Assembly: GCA_026018925.1 (NCBI GenBank) | Contig: JAKSZU010000016.1 | Location: 82,718,059 to 82,782,058, forward strand | Source: Tupaia tana | Taxonomy: Eukaryota; Chordata; Mammalia; Scandentia; Tupaiidae | DNA length: 64,000 nt | Direction: 5' to 3' | Part shown: positions 48,201 to 51,281 of the stretch, piece after piece | Numbering within the stretch: position 1 is the stretch's first letter | How the letters are laid out: every line of letters begins with the position of its first letter | Position numbers and translations under genes: made by a program | The notes under the pieces: generated by a model | The model's input: only the letters and a program-made list of their open reading frames with translations | The model's database searches: none | What the model was told of the DNA's origin: nothing

Positions 48201-50918
48201 CCCCTGCCCCGTTGCCTTCCCAGCCGACTGCCGGGTGTCCATGGGCGCACTGGCTCCGCGTGGCCAAAGCCCTCGGCCTTCACGTCCTGCCAGGGAGTTC
48301 CTGCCTTCATCTGTCTTCAAGGATAACTTGACCTCTCTTGGTTCTTAATTACCCTTCCAAGTCCCACACGTGCTTACACAAACTGTCTGGTTTGGGTTGC
48401 GATTCTAATTGATTCTCTAAATCCGTTTTAGGACTGGCATCTTCTCTATTGGTTCTTCCATCCTGGACAGGACCTCTGTCGCCGCTTGTCTGGGCTCAGG
48501 TCTCCGCAGCAGTTGATGTTCTTTGCAGCCTGTGCATTTTGTATAGTGCATTCTTCGATGAGTCTTGTTGGATGTTTTAAAGTTTTATTTCATTTTCAAT
48601 TGTCAGAGGGCGTGTATACTTGCCAGAGACACAGACAGTGGTGGGGAGCAAGCACCCCTCAGCGGGGTGTGGTCACGCCCCAGTTCCTTCTCCGAGTCTC
48701 CATCCCGTCGGGCTTTGGGCACGCGTGCACGACCTGCGCCTGGCCTGTTCTGTCAAGGCTCTGGGTCCATGACCTGAACTGTCCGGTCGGCCGTGTGAGA
48801 GCCCCACTCTTAACCACTAGGCCACAGGGCTGACCTTTTATATTGATTTTACTTTTACATTTAGTCTTTGATCCCTCTGGGATTTATTTTGGTCTAAGGA
48901 ATAAGGTAGGACCTTGTTTTCTGTTGACCAGTCAATCACCCCAGCGCTGCTGACTAAAGAGCCTATTTTACGTGAAGTGTGGTCTTTATCAAGTGCTAAT
49001 CCTTTTCCACCTTGTTACATTCAGCTCAACTGTAATTTTTTGTTTGTTTATTTGTTTAATTAAATTTAATTAATTTTTTTTGGGGGGGAGACGTTTTTGC
49101 TATAGGGTGTGCACTCGCCAGAGAGACAGAGAGACAGAAAGCGAGAAATCACCCCCCAGAGAGGATGGCCACGCTGCAATCCCTTCTCCATTCTCCTCTC
49201 GGGATCTGGTTCCAAATAAATAATTCTTAAAAAATAAATAAAATTACGGGACCAACAGTCGGCGTAATGGCTATGTCACTGGACTCCCATGTAGTTGACC
49301 GTGGTTCAAGTCCCGGACCCAGTGGCTTAAACTCACGCCAGGCACATGTGCGTGTGTGCCCAAGATCCTGAGAGGAGAATGGAGGAGAAGGGATTGTGGT
49401 GTGGCCATTTCCCCTGGGGGGTGATTTCTCACTTTCTGTCTCTCTGTCTCTCTTTGTCTTTCTGGTGAGCGCTTGCGCCCTGTAGCAAAAAACCTCTCAA
49501 AAAAAAATATTTATTTAATTCCATTTGTTGTCATTTTTCTCTTTTCTTGAAGAAGAATTTTATTTAACTTTATTTATTTACTTTTAATTTGACCAGAGAG
49601 GGACAGAATGGGGGAGAATGAGAAGGTAAGCCGCCAGTCCATATCTCAGACTGCCATCGGCCATGTGGGAGTCCAGCACCCTTAACTACCACGCCACCTG
49701 CCGGCCTTTATTTAAATGTAACTTTTCCTTTTTTTTTTTTGGAGAGGTTTTTGCTATAGGGCGCGTGCGCTCGCCAGATAGAGAGACAGAAAGCGAGAAA
49801 TCACCCCCCAAGGGGGATGGCCACGCCGCAGTCCCTTCTCCTCCATTCTCCTCTCGGGATCTTGGGCATGCACGCACACACGCCCGCTGAGTTTTAAGCC
49901 AGCAGGTCCGGGACTCGAACCGAGGTCGACTCCATGGGAGTCCAGCGACATAGCCATTACACTAACTACTGGTCCCTATATGTAACCTTTCTATGTTTTT
50001 ATTTTTGTTTTTGCTTTTACACTAAATCAACCTATTGTGCTTTTTTTTTTTTTTTTTGGAGAGGTTTTTGCTATAGGGCGCGTGCACTCGCCAGACAGAC
50101 AGAGAGAGACAGAGAGATAGAAAGCGAGAAATCACCCCCCGGGGGGATGGCCACGCCGCAATCCCTTCTCCTCCATTCTCCTCTCGGGATCTTGGGCACG
50201 CACGCACACGCGCCCAGTGTGAGTTTTTAAGCCACCGGGTCTGGGACGCGAACCGCGGTCGACTACGTGGGAGTCCAGCGACATAGCCATTACGCTAACT
50301 GCTGGTCCCTATATGTAACCTTTCTATGCTTTTATTTTTGTTTTTGCTTTTACACTAAATCAACCTATTGTGCTTTTTAAAATGTCCTTTCTGACAATCC
50401 CAGCACCTCACAGGGAACTGGAGTGTGACAGCAGAGGGCCAGGTATGTGGCCCAGCCGACTTTCTGTGGCTCTGTGTTGCAGGCACACGCTGATCAAGAA
50501 GCTCAACCAACTGAGAGCAAGCGAGCCTGACCTCGCCCAGCTGCTGGTGGACCAGGTGAGGGGGCTGTCTGCCTCTGAGGCAAGGCCGCTCCATTTCTTC
50601 TCAAACCCCGGCTCGGAGGAGAGCTCTCCTCTCGGTGCCGCTCATTTCTTCTCAAACCCCGGCTCGGAGAGCTCTCCTCTCGGTGCCGCTCATTTCTTCT
50701 CAAACCCCGGCTCGGAGAGCTCTCCTCTCGGTGCCGCTCATTTCTTCTCAAACCCCAGCTCGGAGGAGAGCTCTCCTCTCGGTGCCGTGCTGATGTGGCT
50801 CCCGCCCGCCTTGCAGATTTACGAGAACGCCATGATCGCGGCAGGGCTGGTGGATGACCCCCGACCCATGGTGGGCCGCCTGAACGACCTTCTTGTCAAG
50901 GCCCTAGAGAGACACTGA
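18877..50918 (+). CDS. TRAP1: TRAP1 mitochondrial HSP90 chaperone, complete, 18 exons
   Basis: ATP-driven chaperone of the mitochondrial matrix. Eighteen GT-AG exons join to 2,121 nt, giving 706 residues (human 704). The first ATG is in CGACATGG, gives the conserved [17 protein letters not shown], and starts a basic targeting peptide. The motif RLY/STQ places processing before Ser62. The GHKL ATPase domain carries [14 protein letters not shown] (Glu117, Asn121), DTGIGMT (160-166) and the lid [11 protein letters not shown] (201-211). The middle domain has the catalytic-loop Arg404 in [15 protein letters not shown]. The dimerisation domain ends LVKALERH. Exons: 18877-18964, 25532-25696, 26655-26737, 28232-28372, 34373-34444, 36393-36553, 37537-37646, 38073-38146, 38929-39084, 41051-41171, 41956-42025, 43215-43362, 44062-44247, 44676-44814, 45232-45317, 46900-47045, 50483-50555, 50817-50918. 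No frameshift or missing key residue is seen. Confidence 0.97.
19832..20070 (-). mobile_element. tRNA-SINE type A, minus strand
   Basis: Reverse copy: TACAGGGCACGTGCGCTTGC near the 3' end, a C-run at about 19911-19921, GGGACTCGAACCGTGG as the reversed B box, and the terminal CCAACTGCTGGTCTC. Confidence 0.85.
20160..20311 (-). mobile_element. tRNA-SINE type B, minus strand
   Basis: An A/T-rich tail at the left, GAAAGTGAAAAAGCAAGCTG, a reversed B-box region (GACTCAAACCG) and the head end CCATACCACTGTCCC. Confidence 0.8.
20580..20728 (-). mobile_element. Possible old tRNA-SINE relic, minus strand
   Basis: GGATGCGAACCTGGGCC resembles a reversed B box, and ATCCACCAGCTGCCCC resembles the reversed SINE head. 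The remainder is strongly diverged. Confidence 0.45.
20764..20940 (-). mobile_element. tRNA-SINE type B with 14-bp target-site duplication
   Basis: Reverse copy with a TTTATT-rich tail at the left and CACCTGCTAGCCC at the right. It is bracketed by the perfect direct repeat CAGGCTGGCATTTA at 20750-20763 and 20941-20954. Confidence 0.92.
20965..21114 (-). mobile_element. tRNA-SINE, short, minus strand
   Basis: GCTGCAGGGCACATGCACTC, a reversed B-box region (GACCTGAACTGCAG) and the end CCACCTGCTGGCCCC. An (AT)n run marks the tail side. Confidence 0.8.
21125..21308 (-). mobile_element. tRNA-SINE, short, minus strand, with (GA)n
   Basis: GCTGCAGGGCACATGTGTGT is followed by a (GA)n run at about 21201-21228, GGGACTCGAACTGTAA (reversed B box), and CCACCTGCTGGCC. 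Confidence 0.82.
21950..22210 (+). mobile_element. Young full-length tRNA-SINE type A with 16-bp TSD
   Basis: It has an intact Pol III-like B box (GGTTCGCGTCT region), the segment CCCAAGATCCCGAGAGGAG, and a pure A tail of more than 20. Perfect direct repeats AACTTTCAGTCCTTTC at 21934-21949 and 22211-22226 flank it. Confidence 0.94.
22371..22629 (-). mobile_element. tRNA-SINE type A, minus strand
   Basis: A T/G run, GCTATAGGGCACTTGCACTT, GCGAGAAATCACCCCCCTGG, and the head end CCAACTGCTGGTCCC. A short direct repeat AATAAAAGT occurs on both sides. Confidence 0.88.
22698..22948 (-). mobile_element. tRNA-SINE type A, minus strand, with TSD
   Basis: T run, GCTGTAGGGCAAGTGCGCTC, GAGAAATCACCCCCCAGGGG, reversed B box GGATTCGAACCG and head end CTAACTGCTGGTCCC. 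The flanks share GAGTATTT. Confidence 0.9.
23133..23301 (-). mobile_element. tRNA-SINE fragment, minus strand
   Basis: The 3' part is missing. It begins at the AGAGGGGATGGCCATACCAC body segment and ends CTGTGCCACCCGCTATCCCC. Confidence 0.7.
24380..24500 (+). mobile_element. tRNA-SINE type B, 5'-truncated
   Basis: It starts in the anticodon arm (GAGGCTCCCACATGGCCAAC), has the B-box region GAGTTCGAGTTCC, and ends CCCTATAGCAAATTAAAAAA. Confidence 0.72.
24659..24923 (+). mobile_element. tRNA-SINE type A, full length
   Basis: GGGACCAGCAGTTGGCATAA head, GGTTCGAGTCC B box, CCCAAGATCCCGAGAGGATA, CCCTATAGCCAAAACCTCTC, then an A tail. Confidence 0.92.
24924..25136 (+). mobile_element. tRNA-SINE, 5'-truncated
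   Basis: It begins at ACACTGGACTTCCATGTGGC, joined directly to the A tail of the previous SINE, and ends CCCTATGGCAAAATCTTTTA. Confidence 0.7.
25532..25696 (+). CDS. TRAP1: TRAP1 exon 2, presequence end and mature N-terminus
   Basis: The acceptor is CCTTTCAG and the donor is GTAACG. It encodes the variable [13 protein letters not shown] region, the processing site RLY/ST and the conserved strap [19 protein letters not shown]. The presequence is two residues longer than in human. Confidence 0.93.
26655..26737 (+). CDS. TRAP1: TRAP1 exon 3, start of ATPase domain
   Basis: The acceptor is TTACCAG and the donor is GTACGG. It encodes [20 protein letters not shown] followed by YSEKE, the first helix of the HSP90 N-domain. 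Confidence 0.96.
26972..27140 (-). mobile_element. Old tRNA-related SINE relic, minus strand
   Basis: An A/T-rich start, GAGATCGAGAGACAGAGACC and GGGATTTGAACCCCAGCC (reversed B box). The head is degenerate. Confidence 0.4.
27778..27990 (+). mobile_element. Composite tRNA-7SL-type SINE
   Basis: A tRNA-like head (GGTGGTGCAGGGGTAGCGCC, GGTTTGGTTCC) runs into a 7SL/Alu-like segment (GCCGGGTACAGTCGCACACA, ACTTGTAACCCTAGCTAATT, AGGAAGCTGG). Such chimeras are known from tree shrews (Tu II) and some rodents and primates. Confidence 0.6.
28232..28372 (+). CDS. TRAP1: TRAP1 exon 4, catalytic Glu/Asn helix
   Basis: The acceptor is CCTGTAG and the donor is GTACCT. Its 47 codons contain [18 protein letters not shown], with the water-activating Glu and the Mg-coordinating Asn of HSP90 proteins, and end GTLTIQ. 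Confidence 0.97.
28711..28955 (-). mobile_element. tRNA-SINE type A, minus strand
   Basis: ACTATAGGGCACATGTGCTC, ACGAGAAATCACCCCCCGGG, and head end TGTCATCTGCTGGCCTC. An alternating TA/CG/CA tract follows immediately. Confidence 0.82.
28956..29014. repeat. Alternating TA/CG/CA/TA tract, 59 nt
   Basis: An unbroken pyrimidine-purine alternation: TATA units, a (CG)6 core at 28976-28988, CA units, then TATA again. The DNA is prone to Z-form or cruciform structure. Confidence 0.93.
29020..29204 (-). mobile_element. tRNA-SINE type B, minus strand
   Basis: TTTAACTTTATTTGTTCATT tail, a (GT)n/(GA)n stretch, GGAAAGTGAGAAAGCAGGCC, head end CACGCCTGCCGGCGCC. Confidence 0.82.
29243..29487 (-). mobile_element. 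tRNA-SINE type A, minus strand, diverged
   Basis: AAGAGGTTTTGCCCTGGGAC, GAAGTCACCCCTCCGCGGG, GGGACTTGAACCAC and the end GCCATTCGCTGGCCTC. Confidence 0.75.
29517..29734 (-). mobile_element. Old tRNA-SINE interrupted by younger SINEs
   Basis: A reverse copy whose head is cut after GGGACCTAGCTATC. The missing head resumes at about 30263 (GACCTAGCTACCTTAACCAC), after two inserted SINEs. Confidence 0.65.
29743..30003 (-). mobile_element. tRNA-SINE type A inserted in an older SINE
   Basis: GCCATAGGGCGTGTGCACTC, AGAAATCACCCCCCAAGGGG, ACTTGAACCACAGTC, end CTAACTGCTGGTCCCA. It lies inside the split element 29517-30300. Confidence 0.88.
30013..30262 (-). mobile_element. tRNA-SINE type A inserted in an older SINE (second)
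   Basis: T run, GCTATAGGGCACGTGTGCTC, GAGAAATCATCCTCCAGGGT, end CCAACTGCTGGG. The host head resumes immediately. Confidence 0.88.
30449..30523. repeat. 28-bp inverted repeat (foldback hairpin)
   Basis: The left arm at 30449-30476 starts CCTCAAATGTCCCATGATTG. The right arm at 30496-30523 is its complement with one mismatch. The loop is 19 nt. The right arm ends at the first bases of a SINE head. Confidence 0.9.
30522..30612 (+). mobile_element. tRNA-SINE type B head, 3'-truncated
   Basis: GGCCAGCAGATGGCATGGTA and GTTCGAGTCCCAGACCTGG. It is cut off by an opposing SINE. Confidence 0.78.
30613..30786 (-). mobile_element. tRNA-SINE type B, minus strand
   Basis: TTTTAATTTTTTTATTCATT tail, GGGAAAGTGAGAAAGCAAGC, GGACTTGAACCATGG, end CCACCTGCCGGCCCC. 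Confidence 0.85.
31002..31266 (+). mobile_element. tRNA-SINE type A, full length
   Basis: GGGACCAGCAGTTGGCGTAA head, GGTTCGAGCCC B box, CCCAAGATCCCGAGAGGAG, a C9G11-type run at about 31164-31185, tail after TATAGCAAAAATCTC. Confidence 0.92.
31283..31321. repeat. Perfect 17-bp inverted repeat with 5-nt loop
   Basis: ATCTACAGACTCGTTAC (31283-31299), loop TGTCT, then the exact complement GTAACGAGTCTGTAGAT (31305-31321). It begins 17 bp after the end of a SINE tail. Confidence 0.95.
31457..31637 (-). mobile_element. tRNA-SINE type B, minus strand
   Basis: TTTATTTATTTATTTTAATT tail, ACGCAAGCCACCAGGTCCGG, CTCAAACCATGGTC, end CCACCTGCTGGTCTCC. Confidence 0.85.
31640..31808 (-). mobile_element. tRNA-SINE type B, minus strand
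   Basis: TTTAACTTTATTTATTTATT tail, (GA)n run, GGGACTCGAGTCTCC in the B-box region, end CCACCTGCTGGCCCC. Confidence 0.85.
32224..32318 (+). mobile_element. 7SL-derived (Alu/B1-like) SINE fragment
   Basis: GGCCCAGCTGGTGTGGTGTG, CCATGGTCACAGCTAACCGG and GAGGCAGGTGGGAGGATTCG follow the order of the 7SL left-arm consensus used by Alu and B1. Confidence 0.6.
32323..32582 (+). mobile_element. tRNA-SINE type A
   Basis: GGGACCAGGAGATGGCATAA head, GGTTTGAGTCC, GATTTCTTACTTTCTGTCTC, CCCTATAGCAAAAATCTCTC. Confidence 0.88.
32713..32935 (-). mobile_element. tRNA-SINE, minus strand, diverged
   Basis: TAGGGTACATCTGCTCACCA, GGGACTTGAACTGTGG, end CGTCACCTGCTGGCCC. Confidence 0.75.
32952..33476 (-). mobile_element. 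tRNA-SINE split by a younger SINE
   Basis: The 3' part is at 32952-33112 (GCTATAGGACACGCGCACTC, GAGGAATCACCCCCCGGGGG) and the head at 33374-33476 (ATGAGTTTTAAGCCATCAGA to CATCTGCTGGTCTCC). The insert lies between them. Confidence 0.88.
33113..33373 (-). mobile_element. Young tRNA-SINE type A inserted inside another SINE
   Basis: Complete reverse copy with GCTATAGGGCACATGCGCTC, GGGATGCGAACCGCGG and end CTAACTGCTGGTTCC. The 14-bp target duplication CCTGCATGAGTTTT is at 33099-33112 and 33374-33387. Confidence 0.93.
33885..34150 (-). mobile_element. Old tRNA-SINE, minus strand
   Basis: ATCAGCAGGCACATGTACCT, CATGGTCACACCACAGTCAT, GGGTTCAAACCACG, end GGCCATGGTGCTGGCTC. Confidence 0.65.
34373..34444 (+). 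CDS. TRAP1: TRAP1 exon 5, ATP-binding DTGIGMT motif
   Basis: Exactly 24 codons, [20 protein letters not shown] then SGSK, between CCCCAG and GTAAGC. It holds the adenine-binding Asp and the start of the ATP lid. Confidence 0.97.
35003..35239 (-). mobile_element. Old tRNA-SINE, minus strand
   Basis: ATTGCCAGAAGGTGCATGCA, GGCGTGATCACACTGCAGTC, GGATTTTGGACATGCATGCA, end GGCCATGGAGTCGGCCC. Confidence 0.65.
35628..36115. repeat. 15-bp minisatellite, about 22 regular copies plus degenerate edges
   Basis: The core at 35740-36080 repeats ACCTGCAATAGACCC with little change. The left edge holds irregular GACCTGCAG-type units. A variant segment with AATAGACGACCT followed by CTAGTAG or CCAGTAG occurs twice (about 35790 and 36003), which indicates a higher-order duplication. 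Confidence 0.95.
36393..36553 (+). CDS. TRAP1: TRAP1 exon 6, glycine-rich lid
   Basis: The acceptor is GTCACAG and the donor is GTGAGT. It encodes [20 protein letters not shown] then [19 protein letters not shown], the nucleotide-binding glycine-rich segment. Confidence 0.97.
36554..37536 (+). other. TRAP1: TRAP1 intron 6, unique
   Basis: No repeat or additional exon is recognised. CpG content is locally raised around 37190-37520. Confidence 0.6.
37537..37646 (+). CDS. TRAP1: TRAP1 exon 7
   Basis: The acceptor is CACCTTAG and the donor is GTGAGC. It encodes [20 protein letters not shown] and [16 protein letters not shown], the end of the N-domain beta-sheet. Confidence 0.95.
38073..38146 (+). 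CDS. TRAP1: TRAP1 exon 8
   Basis: The acceptor is CTCTTGCAG and the donor is GTGAGG. It encodes [20 protein letters not shown] and NTLQ, the linker into the middle domain. Confidence 0.96.
38929..39084 (+). CDS. TRAP1: TRAP1 exon 9, middle domain
   Basis: The acceptor is GTTTCTAG and the donor is GTGAGG. Its 52 codons start [20 protein letters not shown] and end FYVPEA. Human has Met in place of the final Ala. Confidence 0.96.
39645..39816 (-). mobile_element. tRNA-SINE type B with 15-bp TSD
   Basis: Reverse copy between perfect repeats TGCCTGAGCCCTCTT at 39630-39644 and 39817-39831. It contains GACTTGAACTATGG and ends CACCAGCTGGCCCC. Confidence 0.94.
40163..40376 (-). mobile_element. tRNA-SINE, minus strand, head deleted
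   Basis: GCTATAGGGCGCTTGCACTT, GAGAAATCACCTTCCACGGG and TGCATGCACATGCACCTGGC. The B-box segment is missing. The flanks share GAATTTCATA. Confidence 0.75.
40677..40895. repeat. 44-bp minisatellite, five copies, in TRAP1 intron 9
   Basis: Units begin with ATGGCTGGTGTCA at 40681, 40725, 40769, 40813 and 40857, exactly 44 bp apart. Copies differ at CATGG/CACGG and ACCACGG/ACCGCGG. Confidence 0.95.
41051..41171 (+). CDS. TRAP1: TRAP1 exon 10, middle domain
   Basis: The acceptor is GCCCTCAG and the donor is GTACGT. It encodes [20 protein letters not shown] and [20 protein letters not shown]. Confidence 0.97.
41442..41670 (-). mobile_element. tRNA-SINE type A, minus strand
   Basis: GGCTGTAGGCCATGTTCACT, GAGAAATCACCCCCCAAGGG, end CCACCTGCTGGCACC. 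Confidence 0.8.
41956..42025 (+). CDS. TRAP1: TRAP1 exon 11, catalytic loop Arg
   Basis: The acceptor is TCTCCCAG and the donor is GTGAGC. It encodes [20 protein letters not shown], which carries the middle-domain Arg (residue 404, human Arg402) that contacts the ATP gamma-phosphate. Confidence 0.97.
42430..42560 (-). mobile_element. tRNA-SINE fragment, minus strand
   Basis: GGTAAGAAAGCACCCCCATG and GGTCACAGCCCAATCCTTTC match the SINE body. The head side is cut where the next SINE starts. Confidence 0.6.
42570..42826 (-). mobile_element. tRNA-SINE type A, minus strand
   Basis: GCTATAGGGCACATGCACTC, GCGAGAAATCACCCCCCAGG, GACTCAAACAGCTG, end CGCCTACACTGGTCCC. Confidence 0.88.
43215..43362 (+). 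CDS. TRAP1: TRAP1 exon 12, middle domain
   Basis: The acceptor is CCTGTAG and the donor is GTAGGG. It encodes [20 protein letters not shown] through [16 protein letters not shown]. Confidence 0.97.
44062..44247 (+). CDS. TRAP1: TRAP1 exon 13, middle domain
   Basis: The acceptor is TCTGCAG and the donor is GTGGGT. Its 62 codons include [20 protein letters not shown] and [20 protein letters not shown]. Confidence 0.97.
44676..44814 (+). CDS. TRAP1: TRAP1 exon 14
   Basis: The acceptor is GGCCGCAG and the donor is GTCAGC. It encodes [20 protein letters not shown] and [20 protein letters not shown], the junction with the C-terminal domain. Confidence 0.96.
45232..45317 (+). CDS. TRAP1: TRAP1 exon 15
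   Basis: The acceptor is TTCCATAG and the donor is GTGAGG. It encodes [20 protein letters not shown] then GSRVTNVK. Confidence 0.96.
45318..46899 (+). other. TRAP1: TRAP1 intron 15
   Basis: Unique GC-rich intron. A weak SINE-like stretch at about 46000-46095 (GGCCTAGCAGCTAGGAAGCT, GAGCACACGCG) is too diverged to call. Confidence 0.6.
46900..47045 (+). CDS. TRAP1: TRAP1 exon 16, C-terminal domain
   Basis: The acceptor is TGGCCTCAG and the donor is GTGAGG. It encodes [20 protein letters not shown] and [20 protein letters not shown], then QPTLEINP. Confidence 0.97.
48575..48836 (-). mobile_element. Old tRNA-SINE, minus strand
   Basis: AATTGTCAGAGGGCGTGTAT, GTGGTCACGCCCCAGTTCCT, GGCACGCGTGCACGACCTGC, end GGCCACAGGGCTGACC. 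Confidence 0.7.
49078..49210 (-). mobile_element. tRNA-SINE type A, head missing
   Basis: A T/G run, GCTATAGGGTGTGCACTCGC, GCGAGAAATCACCCCCCAGA, stopping at CTCGGGATCT before the B-box half. Confidence 0.82.
49248..49510 (+). mobile_element. tRNA-SINE type A, full length
   Basis: GGGACCAACAGTCGGCGTAA head, GGTTCAAGTCC, CCCAAGATCCTGAGAGGAG, then an A tail. Confidence 0.9.
49545..49706 (-). mobile_element. tRNA-SINE type B, minus strand
   Basis: TTTAACTTTATTTATTTACT tail, GAATGAGAAGGTAAGCCGCC, end CCACCTGCCGGCC. Confidence 0.82.
49727..49976 (-). mobile_element. tRNA-SINE type A, minus strand, first of a duplicated pair
   Basis: T run, GCTATAGGGCGCGTGCGCTC, GGGACTCGAACCGAGG, end CTAACTACTGGTCCC. 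It is followed by a 69-bp segment that recurs after the next SINE. Confidence 0.92.
50046..50308 (-). mobile_element. tRNA-SINE type A, minus strand, second of a duplicated pair
   Basis: T run of about 18, GCTATAGGGCGCGTGCACTC, GGGACGCGAACCGCGG, end CTAACTGCTGGTCCC. It is flanked by near-identical 69-bp direct repeats (49977-50045 and 50309-50377). Confidence 0.92.
50483..50555 (+). CDS. TRAP1: TRAP1 exon 17, dimerisation domain
   Basis: The acceptor is GTGTTGCAG and the donor is GTGAGG at 50556. It encodes [20 protein letters not shown] then LVDQ. The next intron is only 261 bp and is read through without a stop in the same frame. Confidence 0.97.
50592..50789 (+). repeat. TRAP1: 48/51-bp minisatellite filling TRAP1 intron 17
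   Basis: Four tandem units at 50592-50642 (51 bp), 50643-50690 (48), 50691-50738 (48) and 50739-50789 (51). All unit lengths are multiples of three. Read in the TRAP1 frame each unit gives HFFSNPGSE(E)SSPLGAA with few changes. Confidence 0.93.
50817..50918 (+). CDS. TRAP1: TRAP1 exon 18, C-terminus and stop
   Basis: The acceptor is CGCCTTGCAG. Its 33 codons plus TGA encode [20 protein letters not shown] and [13 protein letters not shown], the dimer-interface helices. Confidence 0.97.
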   Translation: MYENAMIAAGLVDDPRPMVGRLNDLLVKALERH

Positions 50919-51043
50919 TGACCCGTGGGGCTGGGCCCGGAGCTAGTGTGGAGCCACAGGCCGGGAGGAAGGACTGGACGCCGCCACGCGGCCACCTTCT
51001 TGGATTTTATTTACTACATTAAAAGGTATTTCTTAACCTGTGG
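50919..51043 (+). other. TRAP1: TRAP1 3'UTR with ATTAAA signal
   Basis: The short 3'UTR has ATTAAA at 51018-51023, about 100 bp after the stop, followed by T/G-rich DNA (GGTATTTCTTAACCTGTGGG). The end probably falls near 51040. Confidence 0.8.
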
Positions 51044-51179
51044 GTCAGACTCGTTGTCCGGCCTCGGAGGAGACCTGGTGCTGCGGTGACACAGCTCACG
51101 TGCAGACAGGGGAAGCCAGGACAGAAACGGCCCCTGCTTCAGCCCCTTCCTCCATTTGCGCCTGCCCTGCTGTGGATCA
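50985..51179 (-). other. DNASE1: DNASE1 3'UTR with AATAAA overlapping the TRAP1 end
   Basis: Read on the minus strand, AATAAA lies at 51011-51006, 170 bp past the stop. Cleavage 10-25 bp further would put the DNASE1 3' end inside the TRAP1 3'UTR. Confidence 0.65.
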
Positions 51180-51281
51180 CTAGCCGTGCCCAGAAGCAGG
51201 TCCCAGGGTCACAGGGTTCTGCATGCATTGGGTCCTCTTCAGCGTCACCTCCACCGGGTAGTGGTCGCTGATGGCAAGGGC
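51180..51281 (-). CDS. DNASE1: DNASE1 last coding exon with C-terminal extension
   Basis: The acceptor is CCCCACAG. It encodes [15 protein letters not shown], where human DNase I stops, then 18 further residues ([18 protein letters not shown]) before TAG at 51182-51180. Confidence 0.9.
   Translation of the reverse strand, partial: ALAISDHYPVEVTLKRTQCMQNPVTLGPASGHG

Larger units (their letters stand above)
47046..50482 (+). other. TRAP1: TRAP1 intron 16
   Basis: The intron is unique to about 48570, then consists of SINEs and an apparent 69-bp flank duplication up to exon 17. No exon is supported inside. Confidence 0.8.
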
